Notes under the pieces: generated by a model
The model's input: only the letters and a program-made list of their open reading frames with translations
What the model was told of the DNA's origin: nothing
The model's database searches: none
Part shown: positions 15,676 to 23,335 of the stretch, in pieces
Layout of the letters: each line of letters begins with the position of its first letter
Numbering within the stretch: position 1 is the first letter of the stretch
Program-made: the position numbers and the translations under genes
Assembly (NCBI GenBank): GCA_964652155.1
Contig: CAZZBK010000092.1
Span: 1-24,345 of the forward strand
Direction of reading: 5' to 3'
Source of the DNA: CAZZBK01 sp964652155
GTDB taxonomy: Bacteria > Planctomycetota > Planctomycetia > Pirellulales > PNKZ01
DNA: 24,345 bases

Positions 15676-16622
15676 CCCCCGACGATTGGCAAGCTTGGGC
15701 GCTGCGCTGTCAGAAACCCGACCACCGGACGATCGGCAATTGGTACGCGCGGCGGGTCATGCGTCCGCTGGCTTTGCGGCTGACGCGGGTCGTGGTCCCC
15801 AGCGGCGTGTCGGCCCATGCGATGACCTTGCTGGCCTGGAGCGCGGGGCTGGCGGCGGCAGCGGCCCTGGCCTGGGGCACGACGGAGAGCTGGCTCGTCG
15901 CGGCCGGGCTCTTGCAGTTGTCGTATCTATTGGATCACGTCGACGGACAGTTGGCCCGCTATTACCGCACCGCGTCGCTCGACGGCGTGCAGCTCGATTA
16001 TCAGATGCATCACACGCTTAATTTGCTCATACCGCTGGCGGCGGGTTATGGCCGGTTCGCGGTCCACGACGCGCGGTGGTTATTGGCGGCCGGGCTGGCC
16101 TGGGCCCTCGGCGGCTGGTTGCTCGGCAGCGAACATGACGTCCGCTGCAAAGCGCTCGTCTCGCGACTCAAGCGGCTCGAAGGAGAGCTGCGCGTGATCG
16201 GCGGCGGCGGCGGGCGACCGACCCCGGCGGCCCCTTGGCCTCGCCAGCCGTGGCGCTGGGCCGCGCGGCTCGTGCGCATGCTGCCACAGTGGCATGTCGT
16301 GGTCAATATGCTTGGCGCAATCGCCCTCGTCGCCTGGCTCATCGATCCCGCGGGCTATGCGCTCGACGGTTACGTCGTGTTGCTGGCGCTGATCGCCTTG
16401 CCGTTGGGCCTGTGGCAACTGGCGCGCAACACGATCGGCGGCGCAGCCGAACGGGAGTTTGGCGCGTGGTTTCAGGTGCGCGAGGACGAACAACTGTGCG
16501 AGGAAGCGGGGCGTTGGTGCGTCGTCCCGTTCGACGCTCCGTTGCCGCACTCCGAGCCGCCGGTCGTTACGTCCCCTTCACCAACGGCTTCGGCTCGGGT
16601 CGCAAGGCCTCGGTCAGCTTGA
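15672..16622 (+). CDS. CDP-alcohol phosphatidyltransferase family protein with Asp-to-His change at the final motif position
   Basis: A 316-residue integral membrane enzyme of the CDP-alcohol phosphotransferase family, which joins a CDP-activated alcohol to an acceptor hydroxyl. The start ATG 15672 overlaps the flippase stop and has GGGAGG at 15662-15667. The family motif is D1xxD2GxxAR...G...D3xxxD4. Here it reads DHVDGQLAR (Asp88, Asp91, Gly92, Arg96), then Gly105, Asp109 and His113, so D4, the proposed catalytic base, is histidine. The N-terminal RRVMRPLALRLTRVVVP leading into SAHAMTLLAWSAG is usual for the family. A cytoplasmic loop with a Gly run (residues about 177-181) and further helices follow; residues about 275-316 form a soluble tail. 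The last 56 nt overlap the convergent MarR gene. Activity, donor and acceptor are unknown. Confidence 0.85.
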   Translation: MTPDDWQAWALRCQKPDHRTIGNWYARRVMRPLALRLTRVVVPSGVSAHAMTLLAWSAGLAAAAALAWGTTESWLVAAGLLQLSYLLDHVDGQLARYYRTASLDGVQLDYQMHHTLNLLIPLAAGYGRFAVHDARWLLAAGLAWALGGWLLGSEHDVRCKALVSRLKRLEGELRVIGGGGGRPTPAAPWPRQPWRWAARLVRMLPQWHVVVNMLGAIALVAWLIDPAGYALDGYVVLLALIALPLGLWQLARNTIGGAAEREFGAWFQVREDEQLCEEAGRWCVVPFDAPLPHSEPPVVTSPSPTASARVARPRSA

Positions 16623-17070
16623 CCAAGCCGGCGCGGAGGTCGTCGAGTTCATCGTCGCTGATCGAGTGTTTGAGGCGCTTGGCCACGCGTTCGACGAGTT
16701 CTGAGCACTTGGGCTCGAGTGCCCGCCCCAACGGGCTGAGCCGCACGCGCTGCGCGCGACCGTCCTGATCGTCGCGTCGCCGCTCGATGAGCCCGGTCCG
16801 TTCCATTTTCGTGAGAATGCCGGTGAGCGTGGACTGCGAGAGGCAGACGCGATCGGCGATGTCTTTGATAATGCAATCTTCGTGCTCGAAGAGGGCGAGC
16901 AGGATTTGACTCATGCCGGGTGCCAGATACTGATCGAGTTGCAATTCCTGCAACAATCGTTCGAGCAACCCGAGATAACTGAAGTAAGCCCGCCCCAAAT
17001 ACGAAACGGCGTCATCGAGCGCACTCGATCGACGACGCGAGCCCTGCTTGCGTCCGCGAGGTAATGTCAT
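16567..17070 (-). CDS. MarR-family transcriptional regulator
   Basis: A 167-residue DNA-binding regulator with the MarR winged-helix fold. Helices from residue 17 (SALDDAVSYLGRAYFSYLGLLERLLQEL in outline) form the dimer region. DIADRVCLSQSTLTGILTKMERTGLIERRRDDQDGRAQRVRLSPLG, spanning about residues 70-115, is the recognition helix and wing with the conserved DxRxxRVxLT-like motif. The N-terminus is basic (PRGRKQGSRRRS). It is convergent with the CDP-alcohol transferase and overlaps it by 56 nt, so transcripts of the two are complementary at their ends. Its own upstream region (17071-17368) contains two inverted repeats that could be its operators. Whether it controls the envelope cluster is not shown by the sequence. 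Confidence 0.9.
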   Translation of the reverse strand: MTLPRGRKQGSRRRSSALDDAVSYLGRAYFSYLGLLERLLQELQLDQYLAPGMSQILLALFEHEDCIIKDIADRVCLSQSTLTGILTKMERTGLIERRRDDQDGRAQRVRLSPLGRALEPKCSELVERVAKRLKHSISDDELDDLRAGLVKLTEALRPEPKPLVKGT

Positions 17071-17253
17071 CTTGATTAGGAATCGTCTGAAAAGAAGATG
17101 GAACTAACGGAAGCACCCGCGCCAATCCTCTGGAACAACTCCGTGTGTCGTCGAAGGGGGGAGACGAACCACGGAAAATCACTGGCGGAGCGAAAACGCG
17201 TGAACGAGCCACGAACGTGGAGTGTAAAAAGCAGCGTCCATTAACCGGGAGGG

Positions 17254-17267
17254 ATTATGCACATAAT
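17254..17267. promoter_or_regulatory. Inverted repeat upstream of the MarR gene, possible operator
   Basis: ATTATG (17254-17259) and CATAAT (17262-17267) face each other across CA, in an AT-rich pocket of a GC-rich genome. Read on the minus strand, one arm is CATAAT, a close match to a -10 box, so a bound repressor could block marR transcription. It lies about 185 nt upstream of the marR start. MarR boxes are typically short AT-rich inverted repeats, which fits, but this is an inference. Confidence 0.4.
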
Positions 17268-17311
17268 TGATAGAAAAGGCTAGTATGTCGGGCTGAGGGG
17301 GCGATGGTCGC

Positions 17312-17325
17312 GGTGAATATTCACC
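17312..17325. promoter_or_regulatory. Perfect 14-bp palindrome, possible regulator site
   Basis: GGTGAATATTCACC is a perfect palindrome with an AT core, 45 nt downstream (in the minus-strand sense) of the sulfotransferase stop and 45 nt away from the other inverted repeat. It lacks the GC stem and T-run of a terminator, so a dimeric regulator site is more likely. Confidence 0.4.
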
Positions 17326-17368
17326 CAGTGGCTCCCGGGTGCGTCGCTCATCTGCACGGGTCACCCTC

Positions 17369-19051
17369 TCAAGCCGGTGCTGCTCGGGGCGTTCGTGTCG
17401 CGTTGTCGAGCGTGGCGATGAGTTCGCCTAGATGGCGGGCATAGTGCCGAGAGCGACCGACCGAGCGGCCATGCACGCTTTGCCGAACCTGCCAACTGCT
17501 GGCCGTCTGCACCGCCCGGGGCGTGTCGTAATAGCGGAGGCAACGGTCGTCCCAGGGGAGCTCGCAGAAGTCGAGCAGTTGCCTGGTCGTGTCGATGGGC
17601 TGGGCCACGAAGCGTTCGTAATCGAGGGTCATCATGCGTAGCGGCAGCACGTCGTGCCAGTGGCGCATCAGCCGCTCGTGCTCAAGGTAGAACGTGCCAA
17701 TATCGCCGAGCGAATAGGCGTAGGCCGGCGGTCGACCGAACCGTTGCATGTAGATTGACACTCCGACGTCGAGCGGATCGCGGCGGCAATGGATGATCCG
17801 AGAGCGCGGAAAGAGCTGGGCGATCAGGCCCAGGAACATGCCGTTGGCTGGCATTTTGTCGGTGATCCGCAGCGCGTGGGGGGCGCGGTCGCGTCGTCGC
17901 TGCATGTACCAGCGCGCCCAGTGCTCAAGTTGCCGCGGATCAGGGGCTTGCCACGCCTGCGGATCGATGCCGGTCCAGTCGGCCGGCGCTTGATGACCCG
18001 ACATGATCGAGATCAGGTCGGGCACCTCGCCGCTCGGGTAGACTGCGTCATGCGCGGCGAGCACTTGTTCGATCAGCGTGGTGCCGCTGCGGGGCATGCC
18101 GACGATGAACACCAGTGCCTCGCTGCCGCTCACGGTCTCGACCGCGGCGTTTTGCATCTGCGGGCGATCGAACGCCGCGATCCAGCCATCGATGCGCGAG
18201 CGCAACAGCCCCGCGTCAAACGCTGGATGCGGCACCTGTTTGGCGAGCGCGAAGTGCTCGAAGGCTTCGTCGTAGCGTTCGAGGTCGTCCAGTGCTTTGC
18301 CCAATGCCATGTGCAAGTCGCTGCGAACGAACGGCTCATCGGGGGCTTGGGCCAGCGCCGTCGAGAGTCGCTCGACGATGGCCGCTCCGCTGGCGGTGAC
18401 ACGCTCGGTGCTGACGCGACCGTACCACGACTCGCCATCGGTCGGGTGGACTCGCAAGCACGCCTCGTAATCGTCGCGCGCGGCGACGAACTGCCCCAAC
18501 TCGAGCCGCGTATGGGCCAAGTTGCGGCGGGCGTCGAAATGATCGGGGGCGAGGGCCAGCGTCTGCTCGAACGCCCGGAGCGCCTCTTGGGCGCGCGACT
18601 GGTACGAGAGCGCCGCGCCCAGCGCGAGCCAGGCGTCCGCGTAGTCCGGCTCGCGGTCGATGGCCGAGCGGGCCAACGACTCGGCGGCGTCATAGTCCTC
18701 GAGCACGTTCAAGACGTTGGCCAGATTGACTCGATGCACGGCGATTTCGCCGCGCAGCTCGACCGCTCGGGTCAGGTGGCGTTTGGCTTCGTCGTAGTGT
18801 CCCACGGCTTGGCACGCCAGTCCGAGGTTGTTGGCGTAGTCGGGCTCGAGGGGGTGGCAGCGCACGGCATGGCCGAAATACTCGATGGCGGCGGGATATT
18901 GTTGCCGCTGGAAGGCGGCCACGCCGCGAAAATGCCAGGCCTCGGCATCGTCGGCGGCGAGCTCTAAGCGTTGTTGGCAGAGTTGATCGAGTTCGTCGAA
19001 TCGCCTGTGCTGAACCAACAGCCCGGGAGCGACCGGCCACGGAAGAGGCAT
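17369..19051 (-). CDS. TPR-repeat sulfotransferase
   Basis: A 560-residue protein with an N-terminal tetratricopeptide array and a C-terminal PAPS-dependent sulfotransferase domain, which would transfer sulfate to a hydroxyl or tyrosine. TPR-like helices fill residues about 10-270 (AEAWHFRGVAAFQRQQYPAA, PDYANNLGLACQAVGHYDEA, PDYADAWLALGAALSYQSRA). The 5'-phosphosulfate loop is FIVGMPRSGTTLIEQVLAAH (315-334), DKMP is at 398-401, and the 3'-phosphate region is RSRIIHCRRDPLDVGVSIY (416-434). These are all intact. ATG 19051 is chosen; TTG 19057 is a possible alternative, since AGGA lies 5 nt before it and 11 nt before the ATG. The gene is divergent from the type III polyketide synthase. Substrate is unknown: polyketide, glycan and peptide tyrosine are all possible. 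Confidence 0.88.
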   Translation of the reverse strand: MPLPWPVAPGLLVQHRRFDELDQLCQQRLELAADDAEAWHFRGVAAFQRQQYPAAIEYFGHAVRCHPLEPDYANNLGLACQAVGHYDEAKRHLTRAVELRGEIAVHRVNLANVLNVLEDYDAAESLARSAIDREPDYADAWLALGAALSYQSRAQEALRAFEQTLALAPDHFDARRNLAHTRLELGQFVAARDDYEACLRVHPTDGESWYGRVSTERVTASGAAIVERLSTALAQAPDEPFVRSDLHMALGKALDDLERYDEAFEHFALAKQVPHPAFDAGLLRSRIDGWIAAFDRPQMQNAAVETVSGSEALVFIVGMPRSGTTLIEQVLAAHDAVYPSGEVPDLISIMSGHQAPADWTGIDPQAWQAPDPRQLEHWARWYMQRRRDRAPHALRITDKMPANGMFLGLIAQLFPRSRIIHCRRDPLDVGVSIYMQRFGRPPAYAYSLGDIGTFYLEHERLMRHWHDVLPLRMMTLDYERFVAQPIDTTRQLLDFCELPWDDRCLRYYDTPRAVQTASSWQVRQSVHGRSVGRSRHYARHLGELIATLDNATRTPRAAPA

Positions 19052-19180
19052 GAGCAAACGATTCCTGGCGACCGACGAGCGACCCGCGGGAGGATGAAGG
19101 GGGTTCCTCCTGCGATCGCCGAAACGGCCGCGACTGAGCTAAAATCAGCACCCCAACGATGATCGAACCCCGCCGACTTG

Positions 19181-19206
19181 ATTGTCGCTTAAATGCGACA
19201 ATTTTT
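19181..19206. promoter_or_regulatory. 8-bp inverted repeat with T-run in the divergent promoter region
   Basis: ATTGTCGC (19181-19188) and GCGACAAT (19195-19202) are perfect complements around TTAAAT, followed by TTTT. The shape resembles an intrinsic terminator or attenuator on the plus strand, 123 nt before the polyketide synthase ATG. It lies between two divergent starts, where a terminator of an upstream gene is not expected, so an operator for a dimeric regulator is equally plausible. Matching half-sites occur at 4309-4316 and 23371-23378. Confidence 0.5.
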
Positions 19207-19328
19207 CCAGCGGCCTTGCTTCCACAGCCCTGTATGCCCTAGAGTTTGGTCATTCGTTTTGCGATCGCCGACAGGACCTGTGGCCGGTTGCTGTCGTGGG
19301 TTGACGACGCCTGCAAAGGATTGCCCTG

Positions 19329-20429
19329 ATGAGCCTCACCATCCAATCACTGGCCACGGCCAACCCCGTCGAGACTCTGCCGCAGGCCGAGGCTTATGAA
19401 ACCGCGCAGCACATCTGCTGTCAGACCGCCGAGCAAGCGGCGATTTTGAAGGTGCTCTACCGCCGCGCCGGGGTCAAGATGCGCTACGCCAAGCTCAATA
19501 GCGCGAAGCTGCTGGCCTGGTATCGGGCCGCCCAAGAACACCTTGGCGGCGAGGGAGTTGCCACCAAGGTGACGACCCTGGGGGGCACGACCGCCGAACG
19601 AATGAAAATTTATCGCGACGAAGCGGGACCGCTCGCCTTGCGCGCCGCCGGAGACGCCATGGTCGCCGCCGGCGTGACGCCCCCCGAAATAACGCATATT
19701 GTCACCGTCTCGTGTACCGGTTTCTCGGCGCCGGGCATCGACATCGAGCTGATCAACGGACTGGAGCTGCCGCGGACCGTCGAGCGGACGCACGTGGGCT
19801 TTATGAGTTGCCACGGCTCGCTGAACGGTTTGCGCGTCGCGCGACTGATCGCCACGGCCGACCCCGGTGCCTGTGTGTTGTTGTGCGCCGTCGAGCTGTG
19901 CAGCCTGCACTACCGCACGCAATGGGATCCGATCAAGTTTATAGGCAACGCGATCTTTGCCGATGGGGCCGCCGCGATGATCGCGCGCCCCTCGCGCGAG
20001 GGCGATGCGTGGCGCTGCGTGGCCAGCGGCTCGTGCGTGCTCAGCGACTCGCTCGACGGGATTCGCTGGAACGTCGGCGATCATGGTTTTGAGATTGACC
20101 TCTCGCCGCGCGTCCCCGATCTGATCAAGCAGCAACTAGGACCCTGGTTGCAAACCTGGCTTGCCAGCCAAGGGCTGACCGTCGATCAAGTCGCTTCCTG
20201 GGCGATTCATCCCGGCGGGCCACGCGTGCTGGGGGCGGTCGAAGAGTCGCTCGGCATCACGAGCGACGCCACGACCGTCTCGCGCGAGGTCCTCAGTGAG
20301 TACGGCAACATGTCGAGCCCGACCGTCATGTTCATCCTGGACCGATTGCGTCAGCGGTCGGCCCCGCTGCCCTGCGTGGCCTTGGCCTTCGGGCCCGGCC
20401 TGACCGCCGAGGCCGCGTTGTTTCGATAG
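19329..20429 (+). CDS. Type III polyketide synthase (chalcone/stilbene synthase-like)
   Basis: A 366-residue homodimeric thiolase-fold enzyme that condenses malonyl-CoA units onto an acyl-CoA starter. The catalytic triad is visible: Cys161 in GFMSCHGSLNGLR, His294 in WAIHPGGPRVLG and Asn327 in SEYGNMSSPTVMFILD. VSCTGFSAPGIDIEL (128-142) and IFADGAAAMI, containing the family phenylalanine region, also fit. Asn in EYGNMSS and the His spacing separate it from FabH-type ketosynthases. The length is usual for bacterial members. The start has a good ribosome site, AAAGGA at 19315-19320, 8 nt before ATG. It is a single-gene unit on this strand; the divergent neighbour is a sulfotransferase and no methyltransferase or oxidase, which often accompany these enzymes, is within the window. 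The product cannot be predicted. Confidence 0.93.
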   Translation: MSLTIQSLATANPVETLPQAEAYETAQHICCQTAEQAAILKVLYRRAGVKMRYAKLNSAKLLAWYRAAQEHLGGEGVATKVTTLGGTTAERMKIYRDEAGPLALRAAGDAMVAAGVTPPEITHIVTVSCTGFSAPGIDIELINGLELPRTVERTHVGFMSCHGSLNGLRVARLIATADPGACVLLCAVELCSLHYRTQWDPIKFIGNAIFADGAAAMIARPSREGDAWRCVASGSCVLSDSLDGIRWNVGDHGFEIDLSPRVPDLIKQQLGPWLQTWLASQGLTVDQVASWAIHPGGPRVLGAVEESLGITSDATTVSREVLSEYGNMSSPTVMFILDRLRQRSAPLPCVALAFGPGLTAEAALFR

Positions 20430-20458
20430 ACCCGCCCAGCGCGGCGACTCACGCATTC

Positions 20459-20517
20459 ATCGCCGGTCCGTCTCGGACCGGAGGTGCAAATCAGATCGCC
20501 GGTCCGTCTCGGACCGG
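20459..20517. repeat. Two tandem copies of a 23-bp hairpin unit
   Basis: The same 23 bp occurs at 20459-20481 and 20495-20517, a period of 36 bp. Each copy contains CCGGTCCG and CGGACCGG as a perfect 8-bp stem with a TCT loop. They lie 30 nt after the polyketide synthase stop and before the convergent cyanophycin synthetase stop, so they could stop transcription from either side despite lacking T-runs. Confidence 0.75.
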
Positions 20518-20569
20518 TTGGGCAACGACCGGGTCGCTCTGACATGCCGCACTACATGCCTATCCTATA

Positions 20570-20637
20570 GAAATGCGAGGGGGACCGTCCCAATTTGCGT
20601 CGCAGACTTCGCAAATTTGGGACAGTCCCCGTCGGTT
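20570..20637. repeat. Long inverted repeat between convergent genes, related to the element at 11740
   Basis: The left arm (20580-20599) runs GGGGAC, C, GTCCCAA, TTTGCG and the right arm (20610-20630) runs CGCAAATT, TTGGGAC, A, GTCCCC. The two pair almost fully, with one mismatch (20586/20624) and one bulge, around a 10-nt loop. It could be a bidirectional terminator 14-21 nt past the cyanophycin synthetase stop, or an interspersed palindromic element. The outer sequences GAAATGCGA and GTCCCCGTCGGTT recur at 11740-11768. Confidence 0.7.
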
Positions 20638-20650
20638 TTACGATCGGCGC

Positions 20651-23335
20651 CTAGTCGACTTCGGTGGCGTAGGCGATGACCTGCGAGATCTGGTTGAGCG
20701 CGTCGGCAATGGTGATCTCGCGGCCCGAGTTCTTCGCGGCCTCGAGGTACTTGCGGATGAACTCCATCGTCTCGTCGATCGTGTCGGCCTGGAGCAACAG
20801 CAAGTCACCGGGCTTGGCGACCTTGAGCGCCGCCTCGAGCGCTTTGACGCTGCCGGTGATCTCGCTCACCTGCTGGCAGCGGGAGCCCTTTGACACCCCG
20901 TCGCGGAACAGGCGGATGATCTCGCCGGGCTGACGGCCACGGAGGTAGTGATCTTCGTAGATCACGACATGATCGAAGGCGTCGCCGAGCAGTTCGCCTT
21001 GTTCGACGAGGTCGATATCGCGACGATCGCCGGCGGCCGAGTAGACGGCGATCCGTCGCTCGTGTGGGAAGGACTCCATCGCGGCGACCATCGATTTGAG
21101 CGACGACGGGTTATGGCCGTAGTCGATGATGACGGTCGCGCCGCCGATGTCGAGCAGGTTGAAGCGGCCCGGCACTTTGTCCATGTCGCTGCCGAACGAT
21201 TCGAGTCCGGCGCGAATGGTTTCGCGCGGCAGGCCCAGCGCCCAGGCGGCGGCGACCGATGCGAGCGTGTTCTCGATCTGGAAGCCGATGCGGCCCCCGT
21301 GGGTCAGCGGGACGCCGGCGACGGGCATGATCGGCTCTTCCATGTCCCCTTCGGCGGCCATAATCATGCCGTCTTCAACGTACACGGCCTTGCCGCCACG
21401 CAGGCGATGGTCGACGACCACCTTATGCTCGCCATCCTGACAGAAGTAGGTGACCGAGCCTTTGCATTTTTCAATCATCGACGCGGTGAGCGGATCGTCG
21501 GCCTTGAGCACGGCGGTCCCTTGTGGGCCAACGGCCTCGACAATGCAGCGCTTGACGACCGCGAGCTGCTCGGGCGTGTCGATGCCGGCCAGGCCGAGGT
21601 GGTCGCCCGAGCCGATGTTGGTGACCACGGCCACGTCGCAACGGTCGAAGCCCAGGCCCTCGCGGAGGATGCCGCCACGGGCGGTCTCGAGCACGGCGGC
21701 GTCGACCATCGGATTGGCCAACACGCCGCGAGCACTTTGCGGACCGCTGCAATCACCGTTGTCGATGCGGCGACCGTCGACGTAAATGCCATCGGTGCAG
21801 GTCATGCCCACCCGCTTGCCCGAGAGCTTGAGCAGATAGGCAATGAATCGCGTGGTGGTCGTTTTGCCGTTGGTGCCGGTGACCGAGACGATCGGGATGC
21901 GGCCGTTGTGCGCTTCGCCAAACATCATGCTGACGATGGCTTCGCCCACGGGTCGCGGCGAACCACTGGAGGGTTCGAGGTGCATGCGCAGCCCGGGACT
22001 GGCGTTGACTTCGACAATCACGCCCGACTGCTCTTCGAGCGGACGGCTCACGTCGACCGCAACCACGTCGATGCCGGCGATGTCGAGGCCGATCACCTTG
22101 GCCGCTTCGATGGCGCGGGCCGCAACCTCGCTATGGACCTGATCGGTGACATCCTCGGCCGTGCCGCCGGTGCTCAGATTGGCGTTGCGACGGATGAGCA
22201 CACGCTGACCGACCGGAGGAACCGACGACGGGCTCATGCCCTGATCGGCGAGCACGCCCATCGCGACGGCGTCGATGTGGATCTTGCTCAACGACGTGGC
22301 GTGATCTTCGCCGCGGCGCGGGTCGAGGTTCACGATGTCGATGAGCTGTTGGACGGTGTTGACCCCGTCGCCGATGACATGGGCCGACTCGCGGCGGGCG
22401 GCCGCGATGAGCCGATCGCCGATGACGAGCAGGCGGTAGTCGCCGCCGGGGGCGAATTTTTCGACGATGATGTACCGGCTCTCGCGCGAGGCGGCCTCGT
22501 AGGCCGCGACCACCTGATCGCGGGTGACGAGGTTCGTGGCGACGCCGCGCCCTTGGTTGCCGTATTGCGGCTTGACGACGACCGGCACGCCGATGTCTTG
22601 CGCGGCTTCCCAGGCATCTTCGGCGCTCTCGACCGGCCGCCCCTCGGGGACCGGCACGCCCGAGGCCCGCAGCATGGCGCGGGTTTGGTCTTTGTCTTGG
22701 GCAATTTCCTCGGCGATGGCCGAGGTGCGGTCGGTCTGCGCGGCGCAGATGCGGCGCTGCTGCGAACCGTAACCGAGTTGGATCAGGCTATTCTCGTTGA
22801 GGCGGCGAACGGGTATGCCCCGGACCTGCGCGGCGCGGACGATCGACTTGGTGCTCGGCCCCAAGCAGACCTTCTGATACAAGCTGCGCAGCCGCTTGAG
22901 TTCGGCGGTGATGTCGAAGGGGCGATCTTCGACCGCCGCCATGATCAGCTCGCGGCTGACTTGCAAAGCCTCGCGGGCCAGCGACTCTTCCTCAAACTCG
23001 ACGGCCACCTTGTAGTAGCCCTCGCCGAGCCGTTCGCGGGCCCGGCCGAAGCCCACGTTGCTGCCAGCGAGCGTCTGCACCTCGATCATCACGTGTTCGA
23101 GGATGTGGGCCAAGTAGGTTCCGTCGTCGAGGCGTTCGAAGAACCCTCCACGATAACCCAAGCCGCAGCGGTGCTCGATGAGCGACGGCAGCGCGGCCTT
23201 GAGCCGATCAACAAAGCCGGCAATGGCATTGCTGGGAGTGTCTTTCAACTCACCCAGATGTACCCAGGCCTCAAGGACCGGGAAGTTGGCCCAAATATTC
23301 GGACCACGCAGGGCAAGAACTTTGCGAATGTCCAT
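20651..23335 (-). CDS. cphA: Cyanophycin synthetase
   Basis: An 894-residue ATP-dependent ligase that builds the storage polymer cyanophycin (aspartate backbone with arginine side groups) in the cytosol. Three regions are seen. Residues 1-160 are the N-terminal domain (MDIRKVLALRGPNIWANFPVLE; ILEHVMIEVQTLAG). Residues about 215-475 are an ATP-grasp ligase, with PVVVKPQYGNQGRGV (251-265) and VEVNASPGLRMH (441-452). Residues about 480-894 are a Mur-ligase-like module, with the P-loop GTNGKTTTTR (487-496), ARGGILREGLGFDRCDVAVVTNI in outline and a DYGHNP motif. Length and order match CphA1 proteins. ATG 23335 has no clear Shine-Dalgarno sequence. No cyanophycinase (cphB) or second synthetase gene lies in the window; if present it is elsewhere. 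A half-complete copy of the ATTGTCGC inverted repeat lies 36-55 nt upstream of the start. Confidence 0.96.
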   Translation of the reverse strand: MDIRKVLALRGPNIWANFPVLEAWVHLGELKDTPSNAIAGFVDRLKAALPSLIEHRCGLGYRGGFFERLDDGTYLAHILEHVMIEVQTLAGSNVGFGRARERLGEGYYKVAVEFEEESLAREALQVSRELIMAAVEDRPFDITAELKRLRSLYQKVCLGPSTKSIVRAAQVRGIPVRRLNENSLIQLGYGSQQRRICAAQTDRTSAIAEEIAQDKDQTRAMLRASGVPVPEGRPVESAEDAWEAAQDIGVPVVVKPQYGNQGRGVATNLVTRDQVVAAYEAASRESRYIIVEKFAPGGDYRLLVIGDRLIAAARRESAHVIGDGVNTVQQLIDIVNLDPRRGEDHATSLSKIHIDAVAMGVLADQGMSPSSVPPVGQRVLIRRNANLSTGGTAEDVTDQVHSEVAARAIEAAKVIGLDIAGIDVVAVDVSRPLEEQSGVIVEVNASPGLRMHLEPSSGSPRPVGEAIVSMMFGEAHNGRIPIVSVTGTNGKTTTTRFIAYLLKLSGKRVGMTCTDGIYVDGRRIDNGDCSGPQSARGVLANPMVDAAVLETARGGILREGLGFDRCDVAVVTNIGSGDHLGLAGIDTPEQLAVVKRCIVEAVGPQGTAVLKADDPLTASMIEKCKGSVTYFCQDGEHKVVVDHRLRGGKAVYVEDGMIMAAEGDMEEPIMPVAGVPLTHGGRIGFQIENTLASVAAAWALGLPRETIRAGLESFGSDMDKVPGRFNLLDIGGATVIIDYGHNPSSLKSMVAAMESFPHERRIAVYSAAGDRRDIDLVEQGELLGDAFDHVVIYEDHYLRGRQPGEIIRLFRDGVSKGSRCQQVSEITGSVKALEAALKVAKPGDLLLLQADTIDETMEFIRKYLEAAKNSGREITIADALNQISQVIAYATEVD

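Noticed and set aside
20459..20517. CRISPR-like pair of repeats
   Set aside because: Only two units, a 13-nt spacer and no cas genes; these are hairpin repeats.
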